From Macrostomum hystrix (lineage: Eukaryota > Platyhelminthes > Macrostomidae): a DNA stretch of 64,000 bases. Below are positions 35,380 to 46,224 of this stretch, piece after piece. Numbering within the stretch: the first letter of the stretch is position 1; each line of letters begins with the position of its first letter. Under the pieces are notes generated by a model that was given only the letters and a program-made list of their open reading frames with translations, made no database searches and had not been told where the DNA came from. The position numbers were made by a program, and so were the translations under genes. The stretch covers positions 16,462,501 through 16,526,500 of the forward strand of contig CATNEN010000039.1 in assembly GCA_950097015.1 (NCBI GenBank). The letters run 5' to 3'.

Positions 35380-35601
35380 CATACATGCGCAACCTCATTG
35401 CTCTATTTACGACTTAGTTTGCTCTCATTTGCTCTCTTTTTCTCTCCCCTTTTTCCTTTTCTTCACGCCTTCCTCTTATTGTCCCTTGGTCCCCCCTTCG
35501 ATTTTTTTACACTTCGTCGATTGGTTTTTGCGACTTACCTTGCTTGGCCCTCGTTTCATTCAACACCTCGGCCCTTGTCGGCTGGGTGTTGTGCATTTAT
35601 G
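35380..35601 (-). mobile_element. MITE family M, copy 4 (222 bp, inverted)
   Basis: One end is CATACATGCGCAAC; the other is diverged (GTTGTGCATTTATG). It is flanked by TGATAGAC (35372-35379 and 35602-35609). The interior is a shortened copy 2, lacking about 55 bp next to the left end. Confidence 0.88.
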
Positions 35602-35609
35602 TGATAGAC

Positions 35610-37490
35610 TCATAGACTCATTCTCTGTTTGATTTGTGTCTATGGACATGACTTATAAATGAGTGTTAAAGAGCACTTACAGCAACATAGTTGCTCTATA
35701 TCCTTGTTGGCAAGCCACCAAATTGTAGCAATAGTGTTACATGTGGCCTTATCCAAAAGGTGAATGTTTACATTGACAAATCCAGTAACTCTGCTGCACC
35801 TCGTACCTCATTTGGTGGCAAAATCCAAGATAGGGCAGCTGGACAACTAGCCATGGCATGGAAATATTAGCAGTTAGTAAAATCAATATGCACTTATATA
35901 TGTTGCCCCTAGTCATCCCTAGCCCTAGCATGCAAAGCCCAAATATGTCTATATGGCACTTAAACCCAAAATCCATGTTAGCACTTAAAACCTTGCAAAG
36001 CTACATCAGCATATGTCTGTGATCCTTGCCACTTCATATTACACATCACTGTAGTTGCATGAATCAGTTTGAAAAATAATTTAGCAAAACTAAGTAAAAA
36101 ATTGCCAAAAATTAATCTAGTACCTATAGTTCAAACAAACTTTGAATTCTTCCTATCTTTTATTTTATTATGTGCATTGGTGCATAAAAATTATAACTTA
36201 TGAATTTAAAGAAAATAGGTTATTCTGCTGGCTATTGCTATTCCATAATGCTTTGTATTCTGTAGATAATGTACAACATCTGCTATAGTATAGATACTAT
36301 ATGATAATTAACTTAAGCACATGAATAACATTTGCCTGTCCTAGTCACAGAAATAACACTTTCTCTCAAATTCTCAATACTATATTGTGATGGCCAGACA
36401 ATACACAACTGGCAAATGCCAGTGTAGTTGCACTTACAACCTTTCTACCTCTGTAAAGTTGAAGTGGGTTGGGTGCACCCAGCCTATAGCCAACTTGCCA
36501 AGCCAGGAGGTTTTGCAAAGTCATACCACCTTTTTGCACTTCTCTAGTCCCGTTTATCTTATTACACTTTTTATCATGTAATACACAATTGTAAACAAAA
36601 GGCTTTCCACCTTAATATTTTAGTCCTTAACACCTTCATTTTTTTCTAGATAAATATTACAGGCTTATCACTAGGGCCTATATATCTCTCCCTATGGACC
36701 ATATGACTATAGGCTATGGTAACATATCACTTAGCACAAGCAGAATCACTTTTATTGCTCTTACTGACATTAAACTTGCAGGACATTTTCCATGGATTAG
36801 AGGTACACTGCCTCAAAAATCCAACTCAAAACTTCAACACCTCTCTGAGCTACTTACTCAATTATTGCTTATTTACTTTTTGCCACTCTGGCATGTTCAC
36901 TTATATACAAAAATATGGTTTGTTAAAATGAGTAAATTTCACAGAATATGCATTATATTTTATGTAATGATACTATTTAAGGAGTTAGATCAATAAACAA
37001 AAATATTGGCACAATTTTGATTCAAAGAAAAAAGCATCCATGCTACAAAAATAAAAAAAGATAATTACAGAAATCTTTATTTTTTAATATATAGCATTAG
37101 GGTCTTTTGGTAGTTAGAGTGATATAGAGTGATAAGTTAAATCTATATCAATTTAGATGTGTAATTCTAGATAGTAAACAAACTAGTGACTAGGCCTAGT
37201 GTGGAGTCTTTTGATTCTTTGATTCAGGTCAGCCTCAACATACATGTACATGTTATTGCCGATAATATGTCTAAGCTGTTTCAATTGTAGCTAGCTTGTG
37301 TAGTAGCTATGATGATTTTAATTGTTCTTTATAATAAAATCAAACCACAAAAAAGTAAAAAACTGAATTTTTGCTATTTCTCTGACTTAAGCATCTCCGT
37401 CTACAAACAATTTGTTTTTTTCTGATGCCTTGCACTTTCTTAAAAGTCAGTTTTATGTTTTTATGCAAAATCGCTTTGTTTTATAATTTT
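35610..37490. other. A/T-rich intergenic region upstream of the Rab gene
   Basis: Nothing recognisable except a splice acceptor at its right edge (TTTATAATTTTCAG, AG at 37492-37493), 12 nt before the Rab ATG. Confidence 0.5.
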
Positions 37491-37505
37491 CAGGAAAATT
37501 AAGCC

Positions 37506-38526
37506 ATGCAGCCAGATGAACAGTTTGATTTCCAATTCAAAATTGTCATAGTTGGCGACATGAATGTAGGCAAGTCTTGCATTGTGCAAAGATTTAAAAC
37601 TGGGAGCTTCTGCGAAGATCAAGCTAGCACTATTGGAGTTGATTTCACAATGAAAACACTGCTGATTAATGGTACCAGAGTGAAGCTGCAGATTTGGGAC
37701 ACTGCTGGTCATGAACGCTTCCGCACCATAACGCAATCTTATTATCGATCAGCCAGTGCTGCCATCATTGCCTACGATATTACTAGAAGGGTAAGCTAAA
37801 TATTTGTTACAAGAAAGTGCATAAATTGTACGAAAACTGAAGAGGTTGTAGCCTAGTGGTTAGAGCATCGGACTCACGACTTAAAGGTCCGGAGTTCGAT
37901 TCCCGAGTCCACTGGAACCATGTGTGTCCTTAAGCAAGATACTTAACTATACATTGCTTCAGTTCACCCAGCTATTAATTGGGTACCAGCATTAGCTGGG
38001 GTAATTGAGAGTGAGTGTGGCGTGCCACCAGTCCATGGACTGAACAGCCGTACGCAGCCTTCAGATGCGCCGTGCAATAGCTGCGGCTGTGCTGTCGGCT
38101 GTATTATTATGGTTTGGAAACCATCTTATTGTGGTTTCTTTACTAAATATTTAATTTGAAAACCTGCAGGAGACTTTCAGCTCGCTGCCTCACTGGGTTG
38201 AGGATCTGAATCGGCACGCAGATGCTAACGCAATCCACATTTTGGTTGGTTGCAAATCGGATCTTGAGCAACACCGGCAGGTGTCTACAGTTGAAGGCGC
38301 CGAATTTGCCGATCGGTTAGAGATGCTAGCTCACCTAGAAACTTCAGCCAAGAACTATGCCGATGACAGTATTGATCGTCTGTTTACCACAGTGGCCGAG
38401 GAATTGCTTCAAAGGATTGATAATCCGTCGAATCTGCTGAACGATGGAAATCCGATCTCTTCTGCAGGTCAGGTTCGGATATCGATGACTCGTGGTCAAA
38501 ATGGATTCCTCTGCTGCTCTTCTTAG
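37506..38526 (+). CDS. Rab19/Rab43-like small GTPase, 213 aa
   Basis: Exons 37506-37790 and 38170-38526 join at phase 0. P-loop GDMNVGKS (residues about 17-24), switch [12 protein letters not shown], switch [28 protein letters not shown]5 ETSAK, and a C-terminal CCSS suited to double geranylgeranylation. [13 protein letters not shown] and GVDFTMKTL are typical of Rab19/43, Golgi and apical trafficking Rabs. Two conserved sites deviate. The catalytic Gln of WDTAGQ is His, and the guanine-specificity motif NKxD is CKSD (VGCKSDL). His at the Gln site generally lowers GTPase activity in Ras-family proteins, and loss of the Asn should weaken guanine binding, so the protein may be constitutively GTP-bound or atypical (inference). 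The intron contains a SINE. The last codons seeded the repeat array that follows. Confidence 0.9.
37835..38110 (+). mobile_element. SINE family B, tRNA-headed copy in the Rab intron
   Basis: The head has pol III A-box (TAGCCTAGTGGTTAGAGC) and B-box (GAGTTCGATTCCC) sequences at tRNA spacing. The anticodon stem is mispaired, so it is not a tRNA gene. The body carries CCTTAAGCAAGATACTTAAC, TTGCTTCAGTTCACCCAGC, GCTGGGG and GTGCCACCAGTCCATGG. Other copies or fragments: 17155-17345, 18412-18580 (minus), 43420-43460 and 58100-58160. Confidence 0.85.
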
Positions 38527-39085
38527 TTGGAAAACAGGAAATCCCAATTTAGGGATTTTAATGTTCGTAGCCAAATGGATCTTTTTCTGCTGATTGCTAC
38601 TTTGGAAAACTATGAAAAAATCCCATTTTGGGATTTCAGTGTGTCGTAGCCAAATGAGTATTCCTCTTCCAGATGCTATTTTTGGAAGAACAAGAAAAAT
38701 CCCATTTTGGGATTTCAATGTGTCGTAGCCAAATGAGGATTCCTCTTCTGCTATTTTTAGGAAAACATGGAAAATCCCATTTTGGGATTTCAATGTGTCG
38801 AAGCCAAATGAGGATTCCTCTTCTGCTATTTTTGGAAGAACAAGAAAAATCCCATTTTGGGATTTCAATGTGTCGTAGCCAAATGAGGATTCCTCTTCTG
38901 CTATTTTTAGGAAAACATGGAAAATCCCATTTTGGGATTTCAATGTGTCGTAGCCAAATGAGGATTCCTCTTCTGCTATTTTTAGGAAAACATGGAAAAT
39001 CCCATTTTGGGATTTCAGTGTGTCGTTGCCAAATGAGGATTCCTCCGCTGTTTTTCTTTTTATGGGAAAACTAAGAAAATCACAT
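38527..39085 (+). repeat. 74-80-bp tandem array derived from the Rab 3' coding end
   Basis: About seven units, each with the palindrome AAATCCCATTTTGGGATTT followed by TCGTAGCCAAATGAGGATTC and CTCTTCTGCTATTTTTAGGA. These last two blocks align with the Rab's final codons and stop (CGTGGTCAAAATGGATTCCT, CTGCTGCTCTTCTTAG). Two unit types (AAGAACAAGAAAAA and AAAACATGGAAAA) alternate. Confidence 0.85.
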
Positions 39086-39440
39086 TTTGGTATTGGCTTT
39101 ACGAGTTATAGATTTCAACAAAAATTGGTCTTTTACTTAGACGAAAAAAGAATTTTCGCATTGTTCAGCATTTTTGTTTTCTACATTAAAATCGGATGTA
39201 ATCTATTTTTATGTAAATTGTGCTTGGTTTTGCATTGTACACAATGTATTTTGCCATTCAAAAGCAACCAAATTGATTTTTCGAGTATTAATTTTTATGT
39301 ACATCGCGTTAAAAAACTATTTTACACGTTTATTGTATTATGCCCAGTAATTAAGTCATTACAAAAAACATTGACTTCCAACAAAATGTCAAGATAAAAA
39401 CTTTGCGTACACATTTATTATTTTATTATTTTTCACTGTG
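39086..39440. other. A/T-rich spacer
   Basis: No gene recognised between the Rab repeat array and the UGDH upstream array. Confidence 0.5.
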
Positions 39441-39446
39441 GGCGGG

Positions 39447-40195
39447 CTACTTCAGGGCCGCTCTTCCCCATTCCTTCAGTGCCGCTCTTCCCCATTCCTT
39501 CAGTGCCGCTCTTCCCATTCCTTCAGTGCCACTCTTCCCATTCCTGCGGGGCCGCTCTTCCCCATTCCTCCTGGGCCGCTCTTCCCCTTTCCTTCAGTGC
39601 CGCTCTTCCCATTCCTTCAGTGCCACTCTTCCCATTCCTGCGGGGCCGCTCTTCCCCATTCCTCCTGGGCCGCTCTTCCCCTTTCCTTCAGTGCCGCTCT
39701 TCCCCATTCCTTCAGTGCCGCTCTTCCCATTCCTTCGGTGCCGCTCTTCCCCATTCCTTCAGTGCCGCTCTTCCCCATTCCTTCAGGGCCGCTCTTCCCC
39801 ATTCCTCCGGGGCCGCTCTTCCCCATTCCTTCAGGGCCGCTCTTCCCCATTCCTTCAGTGCCGCTCTTCCCCATTCCTTCAGGGCCGCTCTTCCCCATTC
39901 CTTCAGGGCCGCTCTTCCCCATTCCTTCAGTGCCGCTCTTCCCCATTCCTTCAGTGCCGCTCTTCCCCATTCCTTAAGAGTTGCTCTCCTCCATTCCTTA
40001 AGGACTGCTGTCCTCCATTCCCTCAGGGCTGCTGTCCTCCATTCCCTCAGGGCGCTGTCCTCCATTCTCTCCGGGCCGCTGTCCTCCATTTCCTCAGGGC
40101 TGCTGTCCTCCATTTCCTCAGGGCCGCTGTCCTCCGTTCCCTCAGGTCCGCTTTCCTCCGTTCCCTCCGGGCCGATGTCCTCCTCCTCCAGCGTC
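39447..40195 (+). repeat. 24-bp minisatellite upstream of UGDH
   Basis: The main unit is CTCTTCCCCATTCCTTCAGG plus GCCG (about 20 copies), passing through TTAAGAGTTGCTCTCCTCC into CTGTCCTCC.TTCCCTCAGGG units. Each unit reads like a 3' splice site (pyrimidine tract plus CAG|G). The same succession of unit types, including the flanking entry GGGC.GGCT.CTTCAGGGCCG, recurs in UGDH intron 1. Long ORFs here are repeat translations. Confidence 0.93.
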
Positions 40196-40307
40196 CCTGA
40201 GGACGCCCAGGTTTTCTTAAGTCACCCTAGGTTCACCCTAATTGGACGGTATTCAACCGCATAGTTGTAACATCTGAACTTTTTTTCTGATTTCAGTTGT
40301 GCTCATT

Positions 40308-40338
<31 letters not shown>

Positions 40339-40342
40339 GCCA

Positions 40343-43300
40343 ATGTCCACATCAAGAGACCTTGCCGAGGCTCAGCCTCCGTCAACGCCGCGGCCCATTC
40401 GTCGAATCTGCTGCATCGGCGCCGGCTACGTTGGCGTGCCATCCAGCGCCGTGATAGCCAGCCAATGCTGCCACATTGATGTCACCGTGGTTGATATCTC
40501 CGTAGCTAAAATTGCCGCCTGGAACTCTAACGACAGTCATCCGCTGTACGAGCCGGGACTGGCCGAGCTGATCTCCCGCACTAGGGGCGTTAATTTGCAC
40601 TTTAGCAGCGACATGATCGGCCCATTGGAGGGCGCCGATCTGATTTTCATCTGCGTCAATACGCCGACTAAAGCCTACGGACTGGGCCAGGGCAAGGCGG
40701 CCGATCTGACTACGCTTGAGTCTGCCGCCAGGTAATGCTCACGCGTGCTTGCAATTCCCATACTATCATTTTATACTATCTGTTTCCAAATGAGATTTTC
40801 TCCTCTGTTCCTTTAACGTACAGTCTAGTCTCCCCTACTCATTCTGAAATATTCTTTCCTATTATTATTTCCTTTATTTTTTTCTTATTTTTAACTATGG
40901 GCTGGCTTCTTCAGGGCCGCTCTTCCCCATTCCTTCAGGGCCGCTCTTCCCTATTCCTTCAGGGCCGCTCTTCCCCATTCCTTCAGGGCCGCTCTTCCCC
41001 ATTCCTTCAGGGCCGCTCTTCCCCATTCCTTCAGGGCCGCTCTTCCCCATTTCTTCAGGGCCGCTCCTCCTTATTCCTTCAGGGCCGCTCTTCCCTATTC
41101 CTTCAGGGCCGCTCTTCCCCATTCCTTCAGGGCCGCTCTTCCTTATTCCTTCAGGGCCGCTCTTCCCTATTCCTTCAGTCCCGCTCTTCCCCATTCCTTC
41201 AGGGCCGCTCTTCCCCATTCCTTAAGAGTTGCTCTCCTCCGTTCCCTCAGGGCTGCTGTCCTCCGTTCCCTCAGGGCTGCTGTCCTCCGTTCCCTCAGGG
41301 CTGCTCTATTCTGTTCCCTCAGGGCACGGATATTCCCTCCTATTAATAAAGGGATATTATCCTGTGTTCTTTAAGAGATAAGTACATTCAGTGCAATTTA
41401 ACAAGTCTAATCAATGTCGCCTAAATCGCAGGCACATTGTTCGCATAGCCAGCCAGCCAAAGATTGTAGTGGAGAAGAGTACAGTACCCGTGCGTGCTGC
41501 TGAAAGCATCTGCAAAATCTTGCGCGCCAACGAGCGACCCGGGGTTCGGCACACTGTCTTGTCCAACCCGGAGTTCCTGGCTGAGGGCACCGCCGTGCAG
41601 GACCTACTCCGTCCAGATCGGGTTTTGATTGGTGGCGAACGGACTCCTGAAGGTCAGGAAGCTGTTCAACGGCTTGTCGATGTAAGTGAAAAATGTTATG
41701 TTCATTAATAGACAAGAGTAAAAATGTATAATATTATAAGATTTAACGATAAATAGCAAATTGCTAAAGTGCTAAAGTCTTTGTAAATCAGTGAGCCTGA
41801 ATTTTCTTACAATCGTTCCTGAAGTTTCTTATAATCAGTCCTGAAGTTTCTTATAATCAGTCCTGAAGTTTCTTATAATCAGTCCTGAAGTTTCTTATAA
41901 TCAGTCCTGAAGTTTCTTATAATCAGTCCTGAAGTTTCTTACAATCGGTCCTGAAGTTTCTTACAATCATTCCTGAAGTTTCTTATAATCGGTCCTGAAG
42001 TTTCTTACAATCGTTCCTGAAGATTCTTATAATCGGTCCTGAAGTTTCTTATAATCGTTCCTGAAGTTTCTTATAATCGGTCCTGAAGTTTCTTATAATC
42101 AATCCTGAAGTTTCTTATAATCGGTCCTGAAGTTTCTTACAATCGTTCCTGAAGATTCTTATAATCGGTCCTGAAGTTTCTTATAATCGTTCCTGAAGTT
42201 TCTTACAATCGTTCCTGAAGTTTCTTATAATCAGTCCTGAAGTTTCTTATAATCAGTCCTGAAGTTTCTTACAATCATTTCTGAAGTTTCTTATAATCGG
42301 TCCTGAAGTTTCTTATAATCAGTCCTGAAGTTTCTTACAATCATTTCTGAAGTTTCTTATAATCGGTCCTGAAGTTTCTTACAATCGTTCCTGAAGTTTC
42401 CTTTAATCGGTCCTGAAGTTTCTTACAATCGTTCCTGAAGTTTCTTATAATCAGTCCTGAAGTTTCTTATAATCGTTCCTGAAGTTTTTTTTCTTTCACT
42501 CGGTCCTGAAGTTTTTTGTCATCGGTCCTACAGTCCTCAGTCCTGAAGTTATTTAGATTCTATCTGTAGACTATCTGTAGTATATTTCTAATTAGTGTAC
42601 AAACCAGTGCTGATTGGCCCTAAAGTTTCTAGATAGTCCATGAAGGTTCAGCTAGATTAGCCCCGAAAAAGGCAATCCGTGAAAAGCTTTCGCAAGCTAT
42701 AATTTCTAACTGGCGCCCTCCTGACAGGTGTACGCCAATTGGGTGCCGAAAGATCGCCTAGTAACCATGAACCTGTGGAGCTCGGAACTGTCTAAGCTGG
42801 TTGCTAACGCGATGCTAGCCCAGCGAATCAGCAGCATCAACGCCGCGTCCGCCATCTGCGAAGCCACCGGAGCCGACGTGTCCGAGGTGGCCAGGGCTGT
42901 TGGGGCGGACTCGCGAATCGGACCCAGATTTCTCTGCGCCAGTCTGGGCTTCGGCGGCAGCTGCTTCCAGAAGGATGTGCTTAATTTGGTCTACCTGTGC
43001 GAGAGCTTGAATCTGCCTGAGGTGGCCAGGTGACCTACTGCTCAAACTCTGAATTGCTCAATAACTCCTATCTGATAATCCCTCATGAACTGCTAGATTA
43101 ATAATCGGCCCTCATGAGCTCCTAGATTTATAATCCCTAAATCCCAATTCAAAATCCCTAAATCCCAATTCATAATCCCTAGATCTCAATTCATGATCCC
43201 TATATTCTAATTCATGATCCCTAGATGATTCTAATTCATAATCCCTAGATCTCAATTCATAATCCCTAGATCCCAATTTATAATCCCTAGATCTCAGTTC

Positions 43301-45505
43301 ATTATCCCTAGATCTCAATTCATGATCCCTAGATCTTAATTTATAATCCCTAGATCCTAGATGCAAGTCCTAGATTTATTTAAACTCATAGTTTAGAGCT
43401 AGGCATTTAATCCCTAGTTCTTCAGTTCACCCAGCTTTGAAATTAGTATTAGCTGGGGTACACATATGTGTGGATGTGACGGCTTCGTAAGTCAAGTTGC
43501 ATTTCTATATATGTACGCTCGTATATATTCTCTGTATATTCTTGCAATATTCCCCACTGAATTCCAGGTATTGGGAGGCTGTGATCGCGCTCAACCAGTA
43601 CCAGAAAATCAGATTTTCCGACAAGATCATCGTCGACCTGTTCAACACGGTTAAAGGCAAGCGGATCGCCATCCTTGGCTTCGCTTTTAAAAAGGACACC
43701 GGCGACACCAGAGAATCGCCTGCCATCGACGTCTGCCGACGACTGATCGACGAGGGCGCTCTGCTCAGAGTGTACGACCCCAAGGTTTGTTGCTGTTGCT
43801 GAAGAACTCCTAGTATGCTTTCTCTCCCTGTCTGTCTTCCCTCTCCCCTGTCTTCCCTCTCCCCTGTCTTCCCTCTCCACTGTCTGTCTTCCCTCTGCAC
43901 TGTCCGTCTTCCCTCTCCCCTGTCTGTCTTCCCTCTCACCTGTCTGTCTTCCCTCTCGCCTGTCTGTCTTCCCTCTCCCCTGTCTGTCTTCCCTCTCCAC
44001 TGTCTGTCTTCCCTCTCACCTGTCTGTCTTCCCTCTCGCCTGTCTGTCTTCCCTCTCCCCTGTCTGTCTTCCCTCTCCACTGCCCGTCTTCCTTCTCCAC
44101 TGCCCGTCTTCCCTCTCACCTGTCTGTCTTCCCTCTCACCTGTCTGTCTTCCCTCTCGCCTGTCTGTCTTGCCTCTCCCCTGTCTGTCTTCCCTCTCCAC
44201 TGTCTGTCTTCCCTCTCCCCTGTCCGTCTTCCCTCTCACCTGTCTGTTTTCCCTCTCCCCTGTCTGTCTTCCCTCTCGCCTGTCTGTCTTCCCTCTCTAC
44301 TGTCCGTCTTCCCTCTCTACTGTCCGTCTTCCCTCTCTACTGTCTGTCTTCCCTCTCTACTGTCTGCCTTCCCTCTCCCCTGTCTGTCTTCCCTCTCTAC
44401 TGTCTGTCTTCTTCCCTCTCTACTGTCTGTCTTCCCTCTCTACTGTCCGTCTTCCCTCTCTACTGTCTGTCTTCCCTCTCTACTGTCTGTCTTCCCTCTC
44501 TACTGTCTGTCTTCCCTCTCTACTGTCTGTCTTCTCTCTCTACTGTCTGTCTTCCCTCTCGCCTGTCTGTCTTCCCTCTCTACTGTCTGTCTTCCCTCTC
44601 TACTGTCCGTCTTCCCTCTCTACTGTCTGTCTTCCCTCTCTACTGTCCGTCTTCCCTCTCTACTGTCTGTCTTCCCTCTCTACTGTCTGTCTTCCCTCTC
44701 TACTGTCTGTCTTCCCTCTCCCCTGTCTGTCTTCCCTCTCTACTGTCTGTCTTCCCTCTCCCCTGTCTGTCTTCTCTCTCTACTGTCTGTCTTCCCTCTC
44801 GCCTGTCTGTCTTCCCTCTCTACTGTCTGTCTTCCCTCTCTACTGTCCGTCTTCCCTCTCTACTGTCTGTCTTCCCTCTCTACTGTCCGTCTTCCCTCTC
44901 TACTGTCTGTCTTCCCTCTCTACTGTCTGTCTTCCCTCTCTACTGTCTGTCTTCCCTCTCCCCTGTCTGTCTTCCCTCTCTACTGTCTGTCTTCTTCCCT
45001 CTCCCCTGTCCGTCTTCCCTCTCACCTGTCTGTCTTCCCTCTCCACTGTCCGTCTTCCCTCTTCCCTGTTTTTCTTTTTTCTTTCTCTGTCTTTTTCCTC
45101 TCTCCTTGTCTCTCTTCCCTTTCTTCCCCGGACTCTCTTAACAATGAAACTCTTGCCGAGCAGTCTCAATCTACCTTTCCACCCCATTTACTCACCAACC
45201 CCTCTTAGGTGCTGAGTTCGCAGATTCGCGAAGACCTTGGCCAGCCTCTCAAATCGTTGGATGGTAACGTGACAGTGTGTTCGGATTGCTACACTGCAGC
45301 CGAGGCCTGCCACGCTGTAGTGATCTGCACCGAGTGGGCCGAATTCGCAGAATTAGATTTCAATCGCATCTACCTCGGCATGGAGAAGCCGGCCTTCATT
45401 TTCGACGGTCGGAATATACTGGACCACGAAGCCCTGCTTAAAATTGGGTTCAGCGTGCGAGCTGTTGGCAAACGATTGGGGCGAGACGATAATGTTGGCA
45501 TCTGA
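40343..45505 (+). CDS. UGDH: UDP-glucose 6-dehydrogenase, 484 aa
   Basis: Exons 40343-40731, 41432-41681, 42728-43029, 43568-43784 and 45209-45505 join in phase. The NAD-binding Rossmann motif is [14 protein letters not shown] (residues about 20-33); [46 protein letters not shown], the catalytic-cysteine block [36 protein letters not shown] and AFIFDGRN follow in family order. UGDH oxidises UDP-glucose to UDP-glucuronate in the cytosol with 2 NAD+, feeding glycosaminoglycan synthesis and glucuronidation. Length is near the human 494 aa. The ATG follows an acceptor at 40295-40296 and a 46-nt leader with a CAG run. All four introns contain different minisatellites. No key residue is lost. Confidence 0.97.
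40908..41335 (+). repeat. 24-bp minisatellite in UGDH intron 1, paralogous to the upstream array
   Basis: About 13 units of CTCTTCCCCATTCCTTCAGG plus GCCG, then TTAAGAGTTGCTCTCCTCC and CTGTCCTCCGTTCCCTCAGG units, in the same order as 39447-40195. Confidence 0.93.
41795..42545 (+). repeat. 22-bp minisatellite in UGDH intron 2
   Basis: The unit CCTGAAGTTTCTTATAATC plus AGT/GGT/GTT occurs about 33 times. Alternating A/C (TATAATC or TACAATC) variants form longer-period patterns. Confidence 0.93.
43070..43365 (+). repeat. About 20-21-bp minisatellite in UGDH intron 3
   Basis: The unit ATAATCCCTAGATCTCAATTC occurs about 13 times, more degenerate than in the other introns. A short SINE B fragment (CAGTTCACCCAGCTTTGAAA ... 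AGCTGGGGTA) lies at 43420-43460. Confidence 0.88.
43815..45070 (+). repeat. 20-bp pyrimidine minisatellite in UGDH intron 4
   Basis: The unit CCCTCTCTACTGTCTGTCTT and variants (CCACTG, CCCCTG, CACCTG, CGCCTG) occur more than 60 times. The whole array is one pyrimidine-rich strand. The 466-codon ORF and its minus-strand partners are artefacts of the repeat. An inner block of about 240 bp is itself duplicated (44520-44700 resembles 44760-44940). Confidence 0.95.
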
Positions 45506-45593
45506 CGGGTAGCGAAATCTGTAATTTAACGGAATTTTCTCGACGCATTACTTTTCTTTTCTTCTTTAATACCATGGTTCCAAGGTGGAGAGA

Positions 45594-45803
45594 GCGGATA
45601 GACAGTGAGGTATAGTCTTTGGTAGGCAGTGAGATAGAGTCTTTGGTAGACAGTGAGGTAGAGTCTTTGGTAGACAGTGAGGTAGAGTCTTTGGTAGACA
45701 GTGAGGTAGAGTCTTTAGTAGACAGTGAGGTAGAGTCTTTGGTAGACAGTGAGGTAGAGTCTTTAGTAGACAGTGAGGTAGAGTCTTTGGTAGGTAGACA
45801 GTG
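45594..45803 (+). repeat. 24-bp minisatellite just downstream of UGDH
   Basis: The unit TAGACAGTGAGGTAGAGTCT plus TTGG occurs about 8 times, starting roughly 90 bp after the UGDH stop. It resembles the arrays in and after FKBP2 (GGTAGA and TAGAGT motifs). Confidence 0.92.
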
Positions 45804-45805
45804 AA

Positions 45806-46220
45806 TTATATAGATAAACTTTAGCTTAAAGCTAAGCATAAGTTGGCAAGTCTTTCTCGTTAATCGCTAAATGTCATTTTATTTAGGCTCATTTACTATC
45901 TGCAGCTGCTAAAATATTAATCGATATTTGGCCAAAAACTAAATTCATTCGTTACAAAAGATATGTCTAGATTGATTTTTTGCAACTTCCTTGTGAGTTC
46001 ATTCAAGTTTCCGCGTATTAAAACATGGGTTTTGCAATTTCTGTACACTATCATGAATATAAATCAAATATTTAACCATTTTCATATCTTATTCTTCTTA
46101 TTCATATCATAGTAAAACTGACTTTCATGATTCATTATTTAAACTGATTTTGACACGGTAATTTTTCTCTGATTTTCTAGTTTTATCTAAATAAAGTTTT
46201 CTGTTATTAGATTATAATTA
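45806..46220. other. A/T-rich spacer, UGDH 3' region
   Basis: Contains an AATAAA near 46191, the likely UGDH or upstream poly(A) site. No SEC20 first exon could be identified here. Confidence 0.4.
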
Positions 46221-46224
46221 AGTG

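Noticed and set aside
37839-37915. tRNA gene
   Set aside because: A and B boxes are present but the anticodon and acceptor stems do not pair, and it continues into a SINE body shared with other copies.
39403-40264. Ser/Pro/Phe-rich ORFs upstream of UGDH
   Set aside because: 24-bp minisatellite; the same peptides appear in UGDH intron 1, where they cannot be exons.
43815-45215. 466-codon ORF of Leu/Ser/Pro/Cys-rich repeats
   Set aside because: Translation of the 20-bp pyrimidine array in UGDH intron 4; its end runs into the true UGDH exon 5 out of frame.
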